NCBI GenBank assembly: GCA_030581615.1
Contig: JAKTTT010000044.1
Coordinates: 62,001 to 126,000, forward strand
Direction: 5' to 3'
Length of the DNA stretch: 64,000 nt
Source of the DNA: Alloascoidea africana
Taxonomy: Eukaryota > Ascomycota > Alloascoideomycetes > Alloascoideales > Alloascoideaceae
Position numbers and translations under genes: made by a program. A model generated the notes under the pieces. It was given only the letters and a program-made list of their open reading frames with translations, did not search any database and was not told the DNA's origin. How positions within the stretch are numbered: position 1 is the first letter of the stretch; each line of letters starts with the position of its first letter. Below, piece by piece: positions 11,410-21,137 of the stretch.

Positions 11410-12020
11410 TTGTTGATTCGAAGCAAACAATAGAGATGCTGGAGTTGTGGCTAGAGAAGGCTGAGTGCTTCTCTGTATGTGTCTTAAAAACTCAATTCAT
11501 CCTTTCCTCCACCTAGACCCTGAAATCTAGAAAACCCAACAGAGAAAATCAAGCCAACATTGAATCCAGAGTTGTAAAGCAGACAAACAGGCTAAGTTCG
11601 CTCAAGCTGTACAAGCATTTGGGCCCCTTTTGAGCCCAGTTGCCAAACCATGTACACGGTCACATCTAATCTAAATCTTCCACGGAGCTTCTCACAATAT
11701 TACCAGCTCAGAGCGTTTTTCTTGACCTCTCCAACTTCAACTCACTTGCCTACCTCGCCATGATCGCCATCTGGTCCTGCCCATATTGCTCAGTATACGA
11801 ATTTCGTTGGGGCGCAGCACTTGGCTGATCAGCCACAATGGAGATCAGGTGATCGAAGTGTGGCGTGAAGTGTGGTCGACTTTTTCCTTCTTTGCTTCTA
11901 GCGCCACAAATTTATTTCCACTTCCAGATCTGTTTTCTTTTCCCTTTTTTCTTTCTTTCTTCTTTCTTACTCACCGGAGTGTGATTGTGTATTAAGTAGA
12001 CCGCAAAACGCGAAACAGAT
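11410..12020. other. Divergent intergenic region
   Basis: This 611 bp lies between the orphan membrane protein (minus) and the zinc-finger regulator (plus). It ends in a long pyrimidine-rich tract (about 11935-11970) shortly before the ATG at 12021, typical of a yeast 5' leader. I see no gene. Confidence 0.6.
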
Positions 12021-13310
12021 ATGGAACAACTACCCCCAGTCTGCACGGAAATCCGCGAGGGCCAGTTTTGGCCCATAACCAATGGGAAAAGAGGTAGTGA
12101 ACAGCGATGGCGCACCGTTACTTGTACTCAAGAACCAAATCAGGAGAATTTCGACCACAAAAATGCCTCAGGCCACAAGGAGTACGATGAAGACGATCAC
12201 AATGATGGCGTAGAGGATATGGAAGATGAAGAAGAAGACGGAGATGATTCCCATGACTTGAAAAAACGAGTCTTTGCGTGTTCGCACTGCAAGCAGAAGT
12301 TTACCAGACATCACAACCTCAAGTCTCACCTGCTCACCCATACCAAGGAAAAACCGTTTACGTGTCAGACATGCTCTTCCAGCTTCCGCCGATACCATGA
12401 TTTGAAACGACACATGAAGCTGCACACGGGAGAGAAGCCCCATGTCTGTACAACCTGTGGACGCCGTTTTGCGAGGGCTGATGCCCTCGTGAGGCATTCC
12501 AAAGCCACTGGCGGATGCAACAACATTGGCAAGCAGCTGCTGATTATCGACGAGAGATCGCACGACCAGAGTAAGAGGAGCAGGACCAAGAGCAGCTCCG
12601 AGGGCACACACGAGCAGCCTGTGGCGGCAACGGCGGACAATAGCGGCAGTACCAACACCAATCCACAGCCGACGTTGAACGTTGATGAGGACCGCAGGTC
12701 TCCATCGGCAGTCTCCAAAAACAAAATTCCCCCTCCGATTCTGCCCAAGGCAGTCACAGATATCCAGAGCCTCACGTTTAAGAATCTTCTCCCTCCTATT
12801 ATACCCAGAGATCCCCAGCAGTCTTCTGGCGTTATCAAACTGCCGCACATCGACGCTCTTCAGCAAGAGCCCAAGCCCGTTCGGTCTCAGCCACAATTGG
12901 TTCCTAATCCAGTAAACGGTAGTGGCTCACCACCACGGGGGTCCGAAGACAGGTATCTTCCTCTTGCTCCCCGACTCTTCCCGGCAAGGACGAGTCCTGG
13001 CCCTAATGGTAAAGGCTCTTCGATAGCGATGGCGCCTAGCCCACTGAGTTTCCACCCAGTGATATCTGAAGTCGACGCAAACAGAAACGGTACTATAACC
13101 AAAGTTGGTCGTGGCAGCGATCAAAGTCCTTCAGAGCAGGATCTACAACATCACTTGGTTCCCAATGCAGACACAAACTCCCCATGTCCAGATTACCTTC
13201 CACTTGTGCGAATCCTGGAAAGCCGCATTCTCAGCTTGGAGCAGCGGCTTCTTGTTGCTGAGAACAGAGTTGGATATTTGGAAAGCCATCTGCGGATAGG
13301 ACAACAGTAG
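12021..13310 (+). CDS. C2H2 zinc-finger transcription factor, Crz1-like, 429 aa
   Basis: An acidic stretch at about residues 55-80 precedes three fingers: C87-C90-H103-H107, C115-C118-H131-H135 and C143-C146-H159-C166. The third is a C2HC finger with the wording CGRRFARADALVRH...GGC. This RFARADALxRH...C third finger and the FTRxxNLKSHLxTHT first finger are typical of the calcineurin-responsive Crz1/CrzA group, so a Crz1-like DNA-binding specificity is plausible. The rest is disordered and P/S-rich. The C-terminus has a short heptad-like helix (about residues 394-425, ILESRILSLEQRLLVAENRV) that could dimerise. I see no clear PxIxIT calcineurin-docking motif, so regulation by calcineurin is unproven and the precise orthologue is uncertain. 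Single exon. Confidence 0.8.
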   Translation: MEQLPPVCTEIREGQFWPITNGKRGSEQRWRTVTCTQEPNQENFDHKNASGHKEYDEDDHNDGVEDMEDEEEDGDDSHDLKKRVFACSHCKQKFTRHHNLKSHLLTHTKEKPFTCQTCSSSFRRYHDLKRHMKLHTGEKPHVCTTCGRRFARADALVRHSKATGGCNNIGKQLLIIDERSHDQSKRSRTKSSSEGTHEQPVAATADNSGSTNTNPQPTLNVDEDRRSPSAVSKNKIPPPILPKAVTDIQSLTFKNLLPPIIPRDPQQSSGVIKLPHIDALQQEPKPVRSQPQLVPNPVNGSGSPPRGSEDRYLPLAPRLFPARTSPGPNGKGSSIAMAPSPLSFHPVISEVDANRNGTITKVGRGSDQSPSEQDLQHHLVPNADTNSPCPDYLPLVRILESRILSLEQRLLVAENRVGYLESHLRIGQQ

Positions 13311-13623
13311 CATGTTTTTGTTCAACACGCCTAGTTGACAAAAGGGGAAATATGTTTTGTGTAACTCTGGTGCTTTGATTGAAATTGTATTTTTACTTGT
13401 CATTTGTCTTTGCTTTAACACTTACGTCGGATAGGGCATAGCAATACAACATGTCCAAAGCTTTTACTTTTACGAGGCATGATATTACTTGATTATATCT
13501 TTTATTTTCTTTTCTTCTTTTTTTCTGGTTTTGTTTTAAGTCCTAGTTTATGTTTTAAATCCAGCCACTTGAATGTATGCCAGATCATGAGAAAAGAAAC
13601 ATGCAAAAAAGAAAAAATGCTAC
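13311..13623. other. Convergent intergenic region
   Basis: This 313 bp is AT-rich 3' flanking DNA shared by the zinc-finger gene and the minus-strand DUF1776 gene. It contains T-rich tracts (about 13500-13550) and no gene. Confidence 0.6.
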
Positions 13624-15033
13624 TCATGATGGATTGAAAAGCCAATCAAGAAATGCCTCGGGCATAAACTTTCCAATCATGTCATAGGTGCGACTGCCAC
13701 TGCCTATATACCAGACCCTGGCGGGCTTTTGTACAGTGAGTGCATCGAATATCGTATAGTGGAGCCTCCTCATAGAAAGCGACAAGCTACGTTGACTCGT
13801 AGGAGTGCTTGACGGGGAATTTGTAGTCGTGAAGGACAGGGCGGTTGTCTTGTATGCGTTCCCGTAGACCTCTTGCAATTGTTCTGGCCATGTTGAAATC
13901 TCTCTTCTTATTGTGGAGGACATTGCAGTCTTTTCAGTGGTTGGGTCAGGATGCGTTTTGGAGGAAGACCTAGACCGGGAACCCATGTCAAAGGAGCCTA
14001 GCTTTACATGACTAACGGAAACTCCTTGTTCTTGCAATTCGCGGTGTAATATCAGGGCCAGATTTGAAAGAGAGCATGAAATCAGGGACTCTACTGAATG
14101 GAAAGGAGGATTCAGATTATTGCCCATGAGGGACGGCGTGATGAAAACAAGCCGTGAATGGTGTGTCCTTACAAGCTCAATCAGCCCATTTGGCAACAAA
14201 GACATGGGCACGAGAAGCGAGGAGTAAAGCGAATCACTCCAGTCTTCCAGCTGAAGACATTCAATTGGAGACTTTGGATAGAATAGATCTGGGATGATGA
14301 TAACTCCCTTGAGGACTTGCTGCTGTTCTTGAGGTTGCTGGGCTTGCAAGTATGGGAACTGTGTTGGCGAAGGAGGCGTAGGAACTGGAATCGCCGCGGC
14401 TAGTTGAGAGCGAATCTTGCCTGGCTCATCGGGAGAGATAAAAAGAGGCTTTAGATACTTTATGCCTTCCTTCAACACACTTTCCTCTTCGCTTTTGCTC
14501 GTCACGGCGCAATACACAATGAATCCACGACGTTCCAGGTCCAGCGCCACTACTCGCGCCAACTGTGCCTGAGAGGGAGGACCGACCACCAGTATTGTCT
14601 CGTATCTAGCTCCGCTGGCACTTCGTCGAGCCTTTCTCTTGAGCTTTTGGGTGCTAGAAGTGGCAGCCAGGTGCCAATTTCGAACAGCAAGACCAAGACC
14701 CAGGGACGCAGAGGCTACGATGAACCCAGCCAGATACGGATGCTTCGAAACCCAATTCACAGTTCTCTCGTATATGCCTCCCTGGCTACAGTCAGAGACA
14801 ACGGACCCGACCTCTGCCGAAGAAGTGGCCTCAGCAGTGTGGTGCTCCCATGGTGAAGAGGTGGCTCTCTGGATCCAATTTCCGGCTCTCGCAATGGGAC
14901 CATCGCCAGGCTTAGGCAGCTCGACTTTGGGCAACGGGATGGGAGAAGTTTCCGAAATGTAGGACGAGGCCTTGTTGTGCAGGTCGACAAACCTCTCCAG
15001 CGTCGAATCCCCCGGGCTGCTGTTGGATGCCAT
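13624..15033 (-). CDS. DUF1776 / SDR-like membrane-anchored protein, 469 aa
   Basis: The start is the ATG at 15033 (MASNSSPGDSTLE); the frame is open further upstream but without an ATG. A hydrophobic segment (about residues 108-125, YLAGFIVASASLGLGL) is followed by a basic stretch. Then comes a Rossmann-like region beginning ETILVVGPPSQAQLARVVA with ALDLERRGFIVYCAV, the pattern of fungal DUF1776 proteins. These look like short-chain dehydrogenases that lost the canonical glycine motif and active-site YxxxK. No enzymatic role is established for the family and I see no catalytic tetrad here. A PTPPSPTQ low-complexity insert and a Q-rich patch interrupt the domain. The gene is head-to-head with the hydroxyacyl-CoA lyase gene at 15250, and a Cbf1-type site lies in the shared 216-bp promoter. 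Confidence 0.75.
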   Translation of the reverse strand: MASNSSPGDSTLERFVDLHNKASSYISETSPIPLPKVELPKPGDGPIARAGNWIQRATSSPWEHHTAEATSSAEVGSVVSDCSQGGIYERTVNWVSKHPYLAGFIVASASLGLGLAVRNWHLAATSSTQKLKRKARRSASGARYETILVVGPPSQAQLARVVALDLERRGFIVYCAVTSKSEEESVLKEGIKYLKPLFISPDEPGKIRSQLAAAIPVPTPPSPTQFPYLQAQQPQEQQQVLKGVIIIPDLFYPKSPIECLQLEDWSDSLYSSLLVPMSLLPNGLIELVRTHHSRLVFITPSLMGNNLNPPFHSVESLISCSLSNLALILHRELQEQGVSVSHVKLGSFDMGSRSRSSSKTHPDPTTEKTAMSSTIRREISTWPEQLQEVYGNAYKTTALSFTTTNSPSSTPTSQRSLSLSMRRLHYTIFDALTVQKPARVWYIGSGSRTYDMIGKFMPEAFLDWLFNPS

Positions 15034-15159
15034 GCTGAGTCGATTTCCGGGGTGCCCTGAACTGGTTTTGGGCTGGCTGGGTGGTGATGATCTCGCGAGC
15101 AAACGGGAGTTTGTGGGGTCGGTCCGAGCGCTCGGGCCGCGTCCCGAGGAGAACAATCG

Positions 15160-15167
15160 CACGTGAC
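15160..15167. promoter_or_regulatory. Cbf1-type E-box CACGTGAC
   Basis: CACGTG with a flanking AC (reverse complement GTCACGTG) is the RTCACRTG consensus of the bHLH factor Cbf1. It lies between two divergent genes, 127 bp from the DUF1776 ATG and 83 bp from the lyase ATG. The match is seen; function is inferred. Confidence 0.5.
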
Positions 15168-15249
15168 ACAGGGTCCTCTGCGATTCTTGTCCTTCGTGGT
15201 ATTAAAGAGCCCCAGGATCCGCTTTTGTCTCCCATTTGAGACCGTCAGA

Positions 15250-17023
15250 ATGTCCAGCTTCTCAGGAGCAAAGCTGATTGCCCATAGCCTCAAGCAATTG
15301 GGCGTTGAGGTTGTGTTTGGGCTTGTTGGGATCCCAGTGGTCGAGGTATGCATTTGGAAAGGATGCCCAGACAGCATTTAGTCTTCTGACCCGTTTCTGC
15401 CTCTAGATTGGTGAAGCTCTTATTGAGGTGGGCGTGAAGTTCATAGCTTTCCGGAATGAGCAGGCTGCCTCCTATGCTGCTTCAGTATATGGATACTTGA
15501 CTGGGAGCCCCGGTGTTCTGCTTGTAGTTGGAGGACCTGGAGTGGTCCACGCTCTGGCTGGCATATTCAATTCAAGTGCCAATTGCACGCCGTTACTCGT
15601 TCTTGCTGGTTCTGCTGACTCTGATCAGCTTTACAAAGGCGCATTTCAAGAATTGGACCAGGTCAGCTTTTTAAAACCGCATACAAAGTTTGCCGGTAGA
15701 GTGTCTTCCCTTGCCAATTTTGGGACTCTTTTGAACAAAGCTTATCGAACCAGCTATTTCGGAAGACCGGGTCCCACATACTTGGACCTTCCCGCTGATC
15801 TGATCCAGAGCGATGCTACTGGGCTCAAGGTGGATACGCAACTTTTGAGGCCTGTTAAAGAGGTGCCTTCTCCAAAAGCCGCAGGCGACCCAGCAGCTAT
15901 CCAGGTTTGTGTTGACTTGCTGTTAAAGGCCGAGTTCCCACTCGTAATTGTGGGAAAAGGAGCAGCATATGCGAGAGCAGAGAATGAAATTAGGGAGCTC
16001 ATCTCCAAAACAAGCTCTGCTTTCTTGCCCACACCAATGGGGAAAGGCGTTGTTCCTGATAACTGGGACACATGCGTATCAAGCGCCAGGTCGGATGCTT
16101 TGAAAAAAGCCGATCTCGTCTTGTTGCTTGGCGCGAGACTGAATTGGATCCTACACTTTGGCGAGGCACCGAGGTTTCGACCGGATGTTCGCTTTGTCCA
16201 GATCGATATCGATCCACAAGAGATAGGACACAACTCGCGAAATGCAGATTTGGGAATCTGGGGGGATTTGAAGCTCGTAATACAGCAAATAAATAAGAAG
16301 ATAGAAGGCCAGAATGGCTGGAACAGCGATCCAAAGCCGTTGCCCTTGGAACTACAGGAAAAGAAGGCTGTCAATGCGAAAAGGGCAAAGGCAAAGGCAA
16401 CTAATATCTCAACACCGCCCAAGTACGAAGCTGTCTACAACGTCATCAACAAGGTTCTCGATAGCAACAATCACTTTGACTCTGCAAATACGATATATGT
16501 GTCTGAAGGTGCCAATACGATGGATATTGCTCGAGTAGCATTCTCAACATCGGATGCGAGGAGGAAACTGGATGCTGGCACAAACGCAACAATGGGTGTT
16601 GGTTTGGGTTATGCCATTGCTGCTCAGGCCGCCGAACCTGATAGCCTTGTTCTTGCGATTGAAGGGGACTCTGCGTTTGGGTTTTCTGCGATGGAGCTCG
16701 AGACTGCTGTTCGACTGGGTCTTCCAATCATCGTTATCGTCATGAACAACAGCGGAATTTATCATGGTTCAAATCCAGATTTCTACAAGGGCGACAATGT
16801 TGCACTACCGACCACTGCTCTGGGGCTAGAGACACGATATGACAAGCTTGCCGAGAGCCTGGGGAGCAATGGATTTCTAGTAAGGGATCTTGACGAGCTA
16901 GAACAACATTTTACAACTGCTTTGGCCTTCAGAGCTCAGGGAAGGTCTAGTCTGTTGAACGTAATTATAGACCCTGGATTAAAAACAAAGCTAGCCTTTG
17001 GCTGGCAGACAAAGAAAAAGTGA
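15250..17023 (+). CDS. PXP1: 2-hydroxyacyl-CoA lyase (ThDP enzyme, HACL1/Pxp1-like), two exons
   Basis: Exon 1 is 15250-15345 and exon 2 is 15407-17023. The 61-nt intron has donor GTATGC and acceptor CTCTAG, and the join lies within the conserved GIPVVE-IGEALIEVG stretch. The product is 570 aa, the usual length. The N-terminal pyrimidine-binding domain includes FRNEQAASYAA with the catalytic glutamate. The C-terminal pyrophosphate-binding domain has the GDS...MNN metal/ThDP motif (EGDSAFGFSAME ... IVIVMNN). The family cleaves 2-hydroxyacyl-CoA to formyl-CoA and an aldehyde one carbon shorter (alpha-oxidation) or decarboxylates oxalyl-CoA. Yeast Pxp1 and human HACL1 are peroxisomal. The C-terminus here ends KKK and is not a type-1 peroxisomal signal. 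Confidence 0.9.
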
Positions 17024-17080
17024 TAGCTATTAAGTTTTGATAAATAGTTATGCTCTATGTTATAATAAACTAAACATTGA

Positions 17081-18739
17081 TCATGGCTTGCATCTGCCTG
17101 TGAATCTAGGGTAGAGAGAACAATCACGGACGGTGAAACGGTCGCAAAGCCATGCCAAAATGCGTTCTGTTCCAAGACCGTAGCCGCCATGAGGACATGT
17201 TCCGTACTTTCGCTGATCGATGAACCAGTAGTAGGCGGCAGGGTCGATTCCTTCTCTACGGAATCCCTCGATGAGCTCATCCACATCGTAGATACGCATA
17301 GAGCCACCGGTGATTTCACCCACGTTCGGCATAAGAACGTCTACAGACTCTGTGACTCTGGGGTCATCTTCACAGCGCTTCATGTAGAAGGACTTGATTT
17401 CGAGAGGGAAGCGCGTGAGAAGAATGGGGACTCCGATCGTGTCTGTCATCTGGCGCTCAGCAGCCTCTGCAATATCATCCCCAAACTTGAACTTTTCACC
17501 TTCCTCGTTCTTCACGCCGTGCTCGTTGAGCCAGTCCAGAGCATGAATGTACTCCATCCTCTTGAAAGGCAACGCAGGGGCGACGAAGCCTGGGTTAAGC
17601 TGCTTCACAAGGGGTCCCGAGACCGGGTCCTCAAGCACGTACTGAATCGTCTTGACGATGACGGTCTCGATGTGGGTGAGCAGTTCTTCAAAGGTCAGAA
17701 ACGCCAGCTCGGCCTCAATATGGGTATATTCACTCAGATGTCTACGAGTATGGGATTTTTCCGCACGGAAGGACTCTTGGATGCAGTAAACGTCACCGAG
17801 AGCAGGTAGACATGTCTCGAGATAGAGCTGGGAGGACTGGGTCAGATAGGCCTCTTGGCCGTAGTAGTCCAGCGTGAAGAGCGTTGAGCCGCCCTCGACC
17901 TGGGTCTGCACCATACAAGGAGGAGTCACCTCAGTCACCAGCTCCTCGTCATACACTCTTCGGATCGAGCGTAGCAGGCTTGCTCGGACTTTCATAATGG
18001 CGCTCTGGGCCTCACCACGGAGCACCAGGTGTCGCTGGTCCAGAAGCAGAGAAGGGTCTGCGGACTCGCTGACAATGTTGGTGAAAGCGGCATCTCCACC
18101 GGGAGCAAGGCCGACAATCTCATAGTAATCAGCCACCAGCTCAACACCTCCAGGAGCAGATTTTCCTTCTGGAACAGGCACAATCTGGCCAGACACGCGG
18201 ATAGTGGACTCCAGCGTGAGGGTTGAGGTCTGGTATGCGTTTGCAAGATCTCCTGTGAGCAAGACTTGGAGATATCCCGTTCCGTCCCTGAGCACGATGA
18301 AGCTAGAGTTCTTTTGGTATCGGAAACGGTGAACCCAGCCTTGGGCTCGAACACGCTGGCTCTTCTTCTCTGGAGCCTGTCTTATCTTGATCGTGGATGC
18401 CTTTGGTAGACTTGGATCCTCTACAATCTGAATTTTCATGGCCTCGAGTTGCTTGGCAGCCAAATCCGCTTCTTTTTGTTCTTTCTGCTTTGCCAGCTGC
18501 TCTGCCTTGGCAGCTTTCTTCTTCAGTCCCTCGGCACCCTTCTTTGCCTTTTTCAGAGCCGAAGCAGAAATCTCAAGAAAACTGTCCTCCTCGGGCTTGA
18601 AGACAAAAATGTTCAAATCGGTAGCGTCTTGCTTTGCAAAGACCGCGTATGCGGCAGTTTTGAAAGGCTCTTCTTTAGAACCAGCACGCGCGGTGCTGTC
18701 CTCTCCCTTTAGTTCGTGAACATATACTTCAGTGACCAT
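17081..18739 (-). CDS. DED81: Cytosolic asparaginyl-tRNA synthetase
   Basis: The protein is 552 aa. A eukaryote-specific N-terminal lysine/alanine-rich helical extension (about residues 60-100) precedes an OB-fold anticodon-binding domain (RVRAQGWVHRFRYQKNSSFI). The class II catalytic core follows. The motif-2 region reads CIQESFRAEKSHTRRHLSEY then THIEAE, typical of AsnRS rather than AspRS, and motif 3 is GYGLGTERILAWLC. It attaches asparagine to tRNA-Asn in the cytosol. All class II motifs are intact. The gene is convergent with the hydroxyacyl-CoA lyase (57 bp between stops) and head-to-head with the prolyl-tRNA synthetase, sharing a 227-bp promoter with a Reb1-type site. Codon use is biased toward preferred codons, consistent with high expression. 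Confidence 0.95.
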   Translation of the reverse strand: MVTEVYVHELKGEDSTARAGSKEEPFKTAAYAVFAKQDATDLNIFVFKPEEDSFLEISASALKKAKKGAEGLKKKAAKAEQLAKQKEQKEADLAAKQLEAMKIQIVEDPSLPKASTIKIRQAPEKKSQRVRAQGWVHRFRYQKNSSFIVLRDGTGYLQVLLTGDLANAYQTSTLTLESTIRVSGQIVPVPEGKSAPGGVELVADYYEIVGLAPGGDAAFTNIVSESADPSLLLDQRHLVLRGEAQSAIMKVRASLLRSIRRVYDEELVTEVTPPCMVQTQVEGGSTLFTLDYYGQEAYLTQSSQLYLETCLPALGDVYCIQESFRAEKSHTRRHLSEYTHIEAELAFLTFEELLTHIETVIVKTIQYVLEDPVSGPLVKQLNPGFVAPALPFKRMEYIHALDWLNEHGVKNEEGEKFKFGDDIAEAAERQMTDTIGVPILLTRFPLEIKSFYMKRCEDDPRVTESVDVLMPNVGEITGGSMRIYDVDELIEGFRREGIDPAAYYWFIDQRKYGTCPHGGYGLGTERILAWLCDRFTVRDCSLYPRFTGRCKP

Positions 18740-18840
18740 TGAGCTTTAGCAATATTGTAAACAGGAATGGAAAGATCAGGATGAAAAATTAGTGTGGTTA
18801 AAACCTGAGTCACAAGAAGTTGGAGAAGGCTGGTGTTATT

Positions 18841-18850
18841 CCGGGTAACC
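18841..18850 (+). promoter_or_regulatory. Reb1-type site (CCGGGTAACC) in a bidirectional promoter
   Basis: The CCGGGTAA octamer lies near the middle of the 227-bp region shared by the divergent AsnRS and ProRS genes, 101 bp from the AsnRS ATG and 116 bp from the ProRS ATG. This is the expected place for a nucleosome-excluding general regulatory factor. Confidence 0.6.
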
Positions 18851-18966
18851 GCTTATCTTTTTCACCAGTGTGATCTGGCAAGAAAAAAAATGCAGTACAA
18901 ATAAGAGTCACAATCAGATCTTCTCTGTTTCCTTTCAGCGCGGCAACAAGATATATAAGAGAAACT

Positions 18967-21051
18967 ATGGCTCCTGTGGATACCAGTCTCGCTGCTCTTT
19001 CGCTAATTCCCCCTTCGCCAGAGGACACACTCCCAATAAAATGTTATGTGTTCAAACCCAAAACCGCTAAAAGTGCTACTCCCGTGCCCCTCGTTTCGAT
19101 TGCACCAGAGGACATTCCAGTTGGAGTGCTTTCTACTGTAATTGCCAAAGCTGCCGGTGTCAAGGACCCAAGGCTTGCACGAGAGGAGTTAATTGTTGAG
19201 TTCTTTGGTGTCAAGGCGGCCCAGTTCTCAATTGGGAATCTCAGTTCTGAACTAGCTGGAAAGATTAAGGTCGTTATCGACTCGCGAATTGCGGGTGATA
19301 TGACTGAAGGAAAGGCCTTCAAAGTGACCAATTCGACCTCTGAGGGCGTTTTTGCAAGAGCCAATTTTAACAGATATCTACAATCCCTGGGTATTGAGAT
19401 CATCGAGACGGACTTTGCTGCCACTGTTGCTGCTGCTGCTAGCAGTGCGCCAGAGCCCAAGTCCAAGTCTAAGTCCAAGCCCAAAGCCAAGGCTAAGAAA
19501 GCTGAAGAGGCCAAGCTGGACGGAGCAGCATTGATTGGAATCACGGTGGACAAGCACCTCGATTTCCCCGGGTGGTACCAGCAGATTTTGACCAAGGGCG
19601 AGATGCTGGACTATTACGATGTTTCTGGATGCTACATTATGAGACCAGCATCATACACAATTTGGGAAAAGATCCAGAATTGGTTCGACCTTCGCATCAA
19701 GAAGATGGGCGTCCAGAACGCGTACTTCCCGATGTTTGTGTCTGAAAAGGTTCTGGAGAAGGAAAAAGATCATGTTGAGGGCTTTGCACCCGAAGTAGCG
19801 TGGGTCACTAGAGCCGGCACGACCAAGCTGGAAGAGCCCATTGCAATCAGACCAACCTCCGAGACGGTCATGTATCCGTACTACGCCAAGTGGATCCGCT
19901 CGCACAGAGACCTCCCTCTGAAGCTGAACCAGTGGAACTCTGTTGTTCGTTGGGAGTTCAAGCACCCGCAACCGTTTTTGCGAACCAGAGAGTTTCTGTG
20001 GCAGGAAGGCCACACTGCGCATCTCACGTTTGACGAGGCGAACGAGGAGGTTCTCCAGATTCTCGACCTGTACTCTGGAATCTACGAAGAGCTGCTTGCT
20101 GTGCCCGTGGTGAAGGGTAAGAAGACGGAGAAGGAAAAGTTTGCAGGAGGCCTGTTCACAACCACCTGCGAGGGCTATATCCCAGCCACTGGCCGAGGAA
20201 TCCAGGGTGCCACGTCTCACTGTCTAGGCCAGAACTTTTCGAAGATGTTTAATATCTCGGTTGAGAACCCGGAGGGCGCTGACAAGCCCAAGTTGTTTGC
20301 GTGGCAGAACTCGTGGGGGCTTTCGACTCGTGTCATTGGAGTCATGGTAATGATTCACTCTGATAATAAAGGGCTCGTGATCCCTCCCAGAGTGTCGCAG
20401 TACCAGACTGTCGTGATTCCCTGTGGTCTGACGGCCAAGACCCCCGATGACGTTCGCGAAGCCGTCATCAAGGGCGCTAAGGAAGTGGAGGCGAAGCTAC
20501 TGGATGCCCAGATCCGAACCACCTCCGACTTTAGAGAGAACTACTCTCCCGGATGGAAGTTTGCCAACTGGGAGCTACGTGGAGTGCCCTTGAGAATCGA
20601 GTATGGTCCTGCTGATTTGGAAAAGGGCAAAGTCGTTGCAGTTCGTAGAGACAACGGAGCCAAGGTTAACATTCCGTTAGAGGATCTCGCCACCGCCGTT
20701 CCTCAATTGCTGGAGGATATCCAGCAGAGCCTGTTTGATGCTGCGAAGCGCAAGTTTGACTCTCATACTGTCAAGATCACCGAATGGGAAAAGTTTGTGC
20801 CCGCTTTGAACGACAAGAATGTGATTCTCGCTCCTTGGGACGGGACCACGGAGTCGGAGGAGCTTATCAAGGAGCAGTCTGCTCGTACCACGGAGAGCGA
20901 AGAGGAAGAGGAACAGGATGAGCGAGCTCCGAGTATGGGTGCCAAATCGCTTTGTATTCCTTTTGACCAACCTGAGTTGCCAGAAGGCACGAAATGTATC
21001 ATAAGTGGGAAACCGGCAACGTGCTGGTGTCTCTTTGGTAGAAGTTACTAA
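18967..21051 (+). CDS. Cytosolic prolyl-tRNA synthetase (eukaryote-type ProRS)
   Basis: The 694-residue single-exon product is the homologue of S. cerevisiae YHR020W. An N-terminal domain resembling the YbaK/ProX editing fold (about residues 1-155) and an A/K-rich linker (KSKSKSKPKAKAKK) precede the class II core. Core motifs include RPTSETVMYPYYAKW, KLNQWNSVVRWEFKHPQPFL, REFLWQEGHTAH and TSHCLGQNFSKMF. The anticodon-binding domain is followed by the zinc-binding-like C-terminal domain that ends in tyrosine (FGRSY), a signature of the eukaryotic type. It charges tRNA-Pro. Leucines of KLNQW and DLPL are CTG codons, evidence that CTG is read as leucine in this yeast. It is divergent from DED81 and convergent with the mitochondrial gene to the right. 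Confidence 0.95.
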   Translation: MAPVDTSLAALSLIPPSPEDTLPIKCYVFKPKTAKSATPVPLVSIAPEDIPVGVLSTVIAKAAGVKDPRLAREELIVEFFGVKAAQFSIGNLSSELAGKIKVVIDSRIAGDMTEGKAFKVTNSTSEGVFARANFNRYLQSLGIEIIETDFAATVAAAASSAPEPKSKSKSKPKAKAKKAEEAKLDGAALIGITVDKHLDFPGWYQQILTKGEMLDYYDVSGCYIMRPASYTIWEKIQNWFDLRIKKMGVQNAYFPMFVSEKVLEKEKDHVEGFAPEVAWVTRAGTTKLEEPIAIRPTSETVMYPYYAKWIRSHRDLPLKLNQWNSVVRWEFKHPQPFLRTREFLWQEGHTAHLTFDEANEEVLQILDLYSGIYEELLAVPVVKGKKTEKEKFAGGLFTTTCEGYIPATGRGIQGATSHCLGQNFSKMFNISVENPEGADKPKLFAWQNSWGLSTRVIGVMVMIHSDNKGLVIPPRVSQYQTVVIPCGLTAKTPDDVREAVIKGAKEVEAKLLDAQIRTTSDFRENYSPGWKFANWELRGVPLRIEYGPADLEKGKVVAVRRDNGAKVNIPLEDLATAVPQLLEDIQQSLFDAAKRKFDSHTVKITEWEKFVPALNDKNVILAPWDGTTESEELIKEQSARTTESEEEEEQDERAPSMGAKSLCIPFDQPELPEGTKCIISGKPATCWCLFGRSY

Positions 21052-21082
21052 GTGGTTTCTATATACATGTAGTGAAAAGAAG

Positions 21083-21102
21083 AATATATATATATATATA
21101 TT
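21083..21102. repeat. (AT)n microsatellite
   Basis: About ten AT dinucleotides lie in the short 3' intergenic space between the convergent ProRS gene and the helical-repeat gene. Confidence 0.85.
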
Positions 21103-21137
21103 CGAAATGAGAGTTTGAAAGTATTTACAAATGCTGG

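Noticed and set aside
19921-19950. CUG-Ser genetic code
   Set aside because: CTG codons encode conserved leucines in the prolyl-tRNA synthetase (DLPLKLNQW), so the standard code fits.
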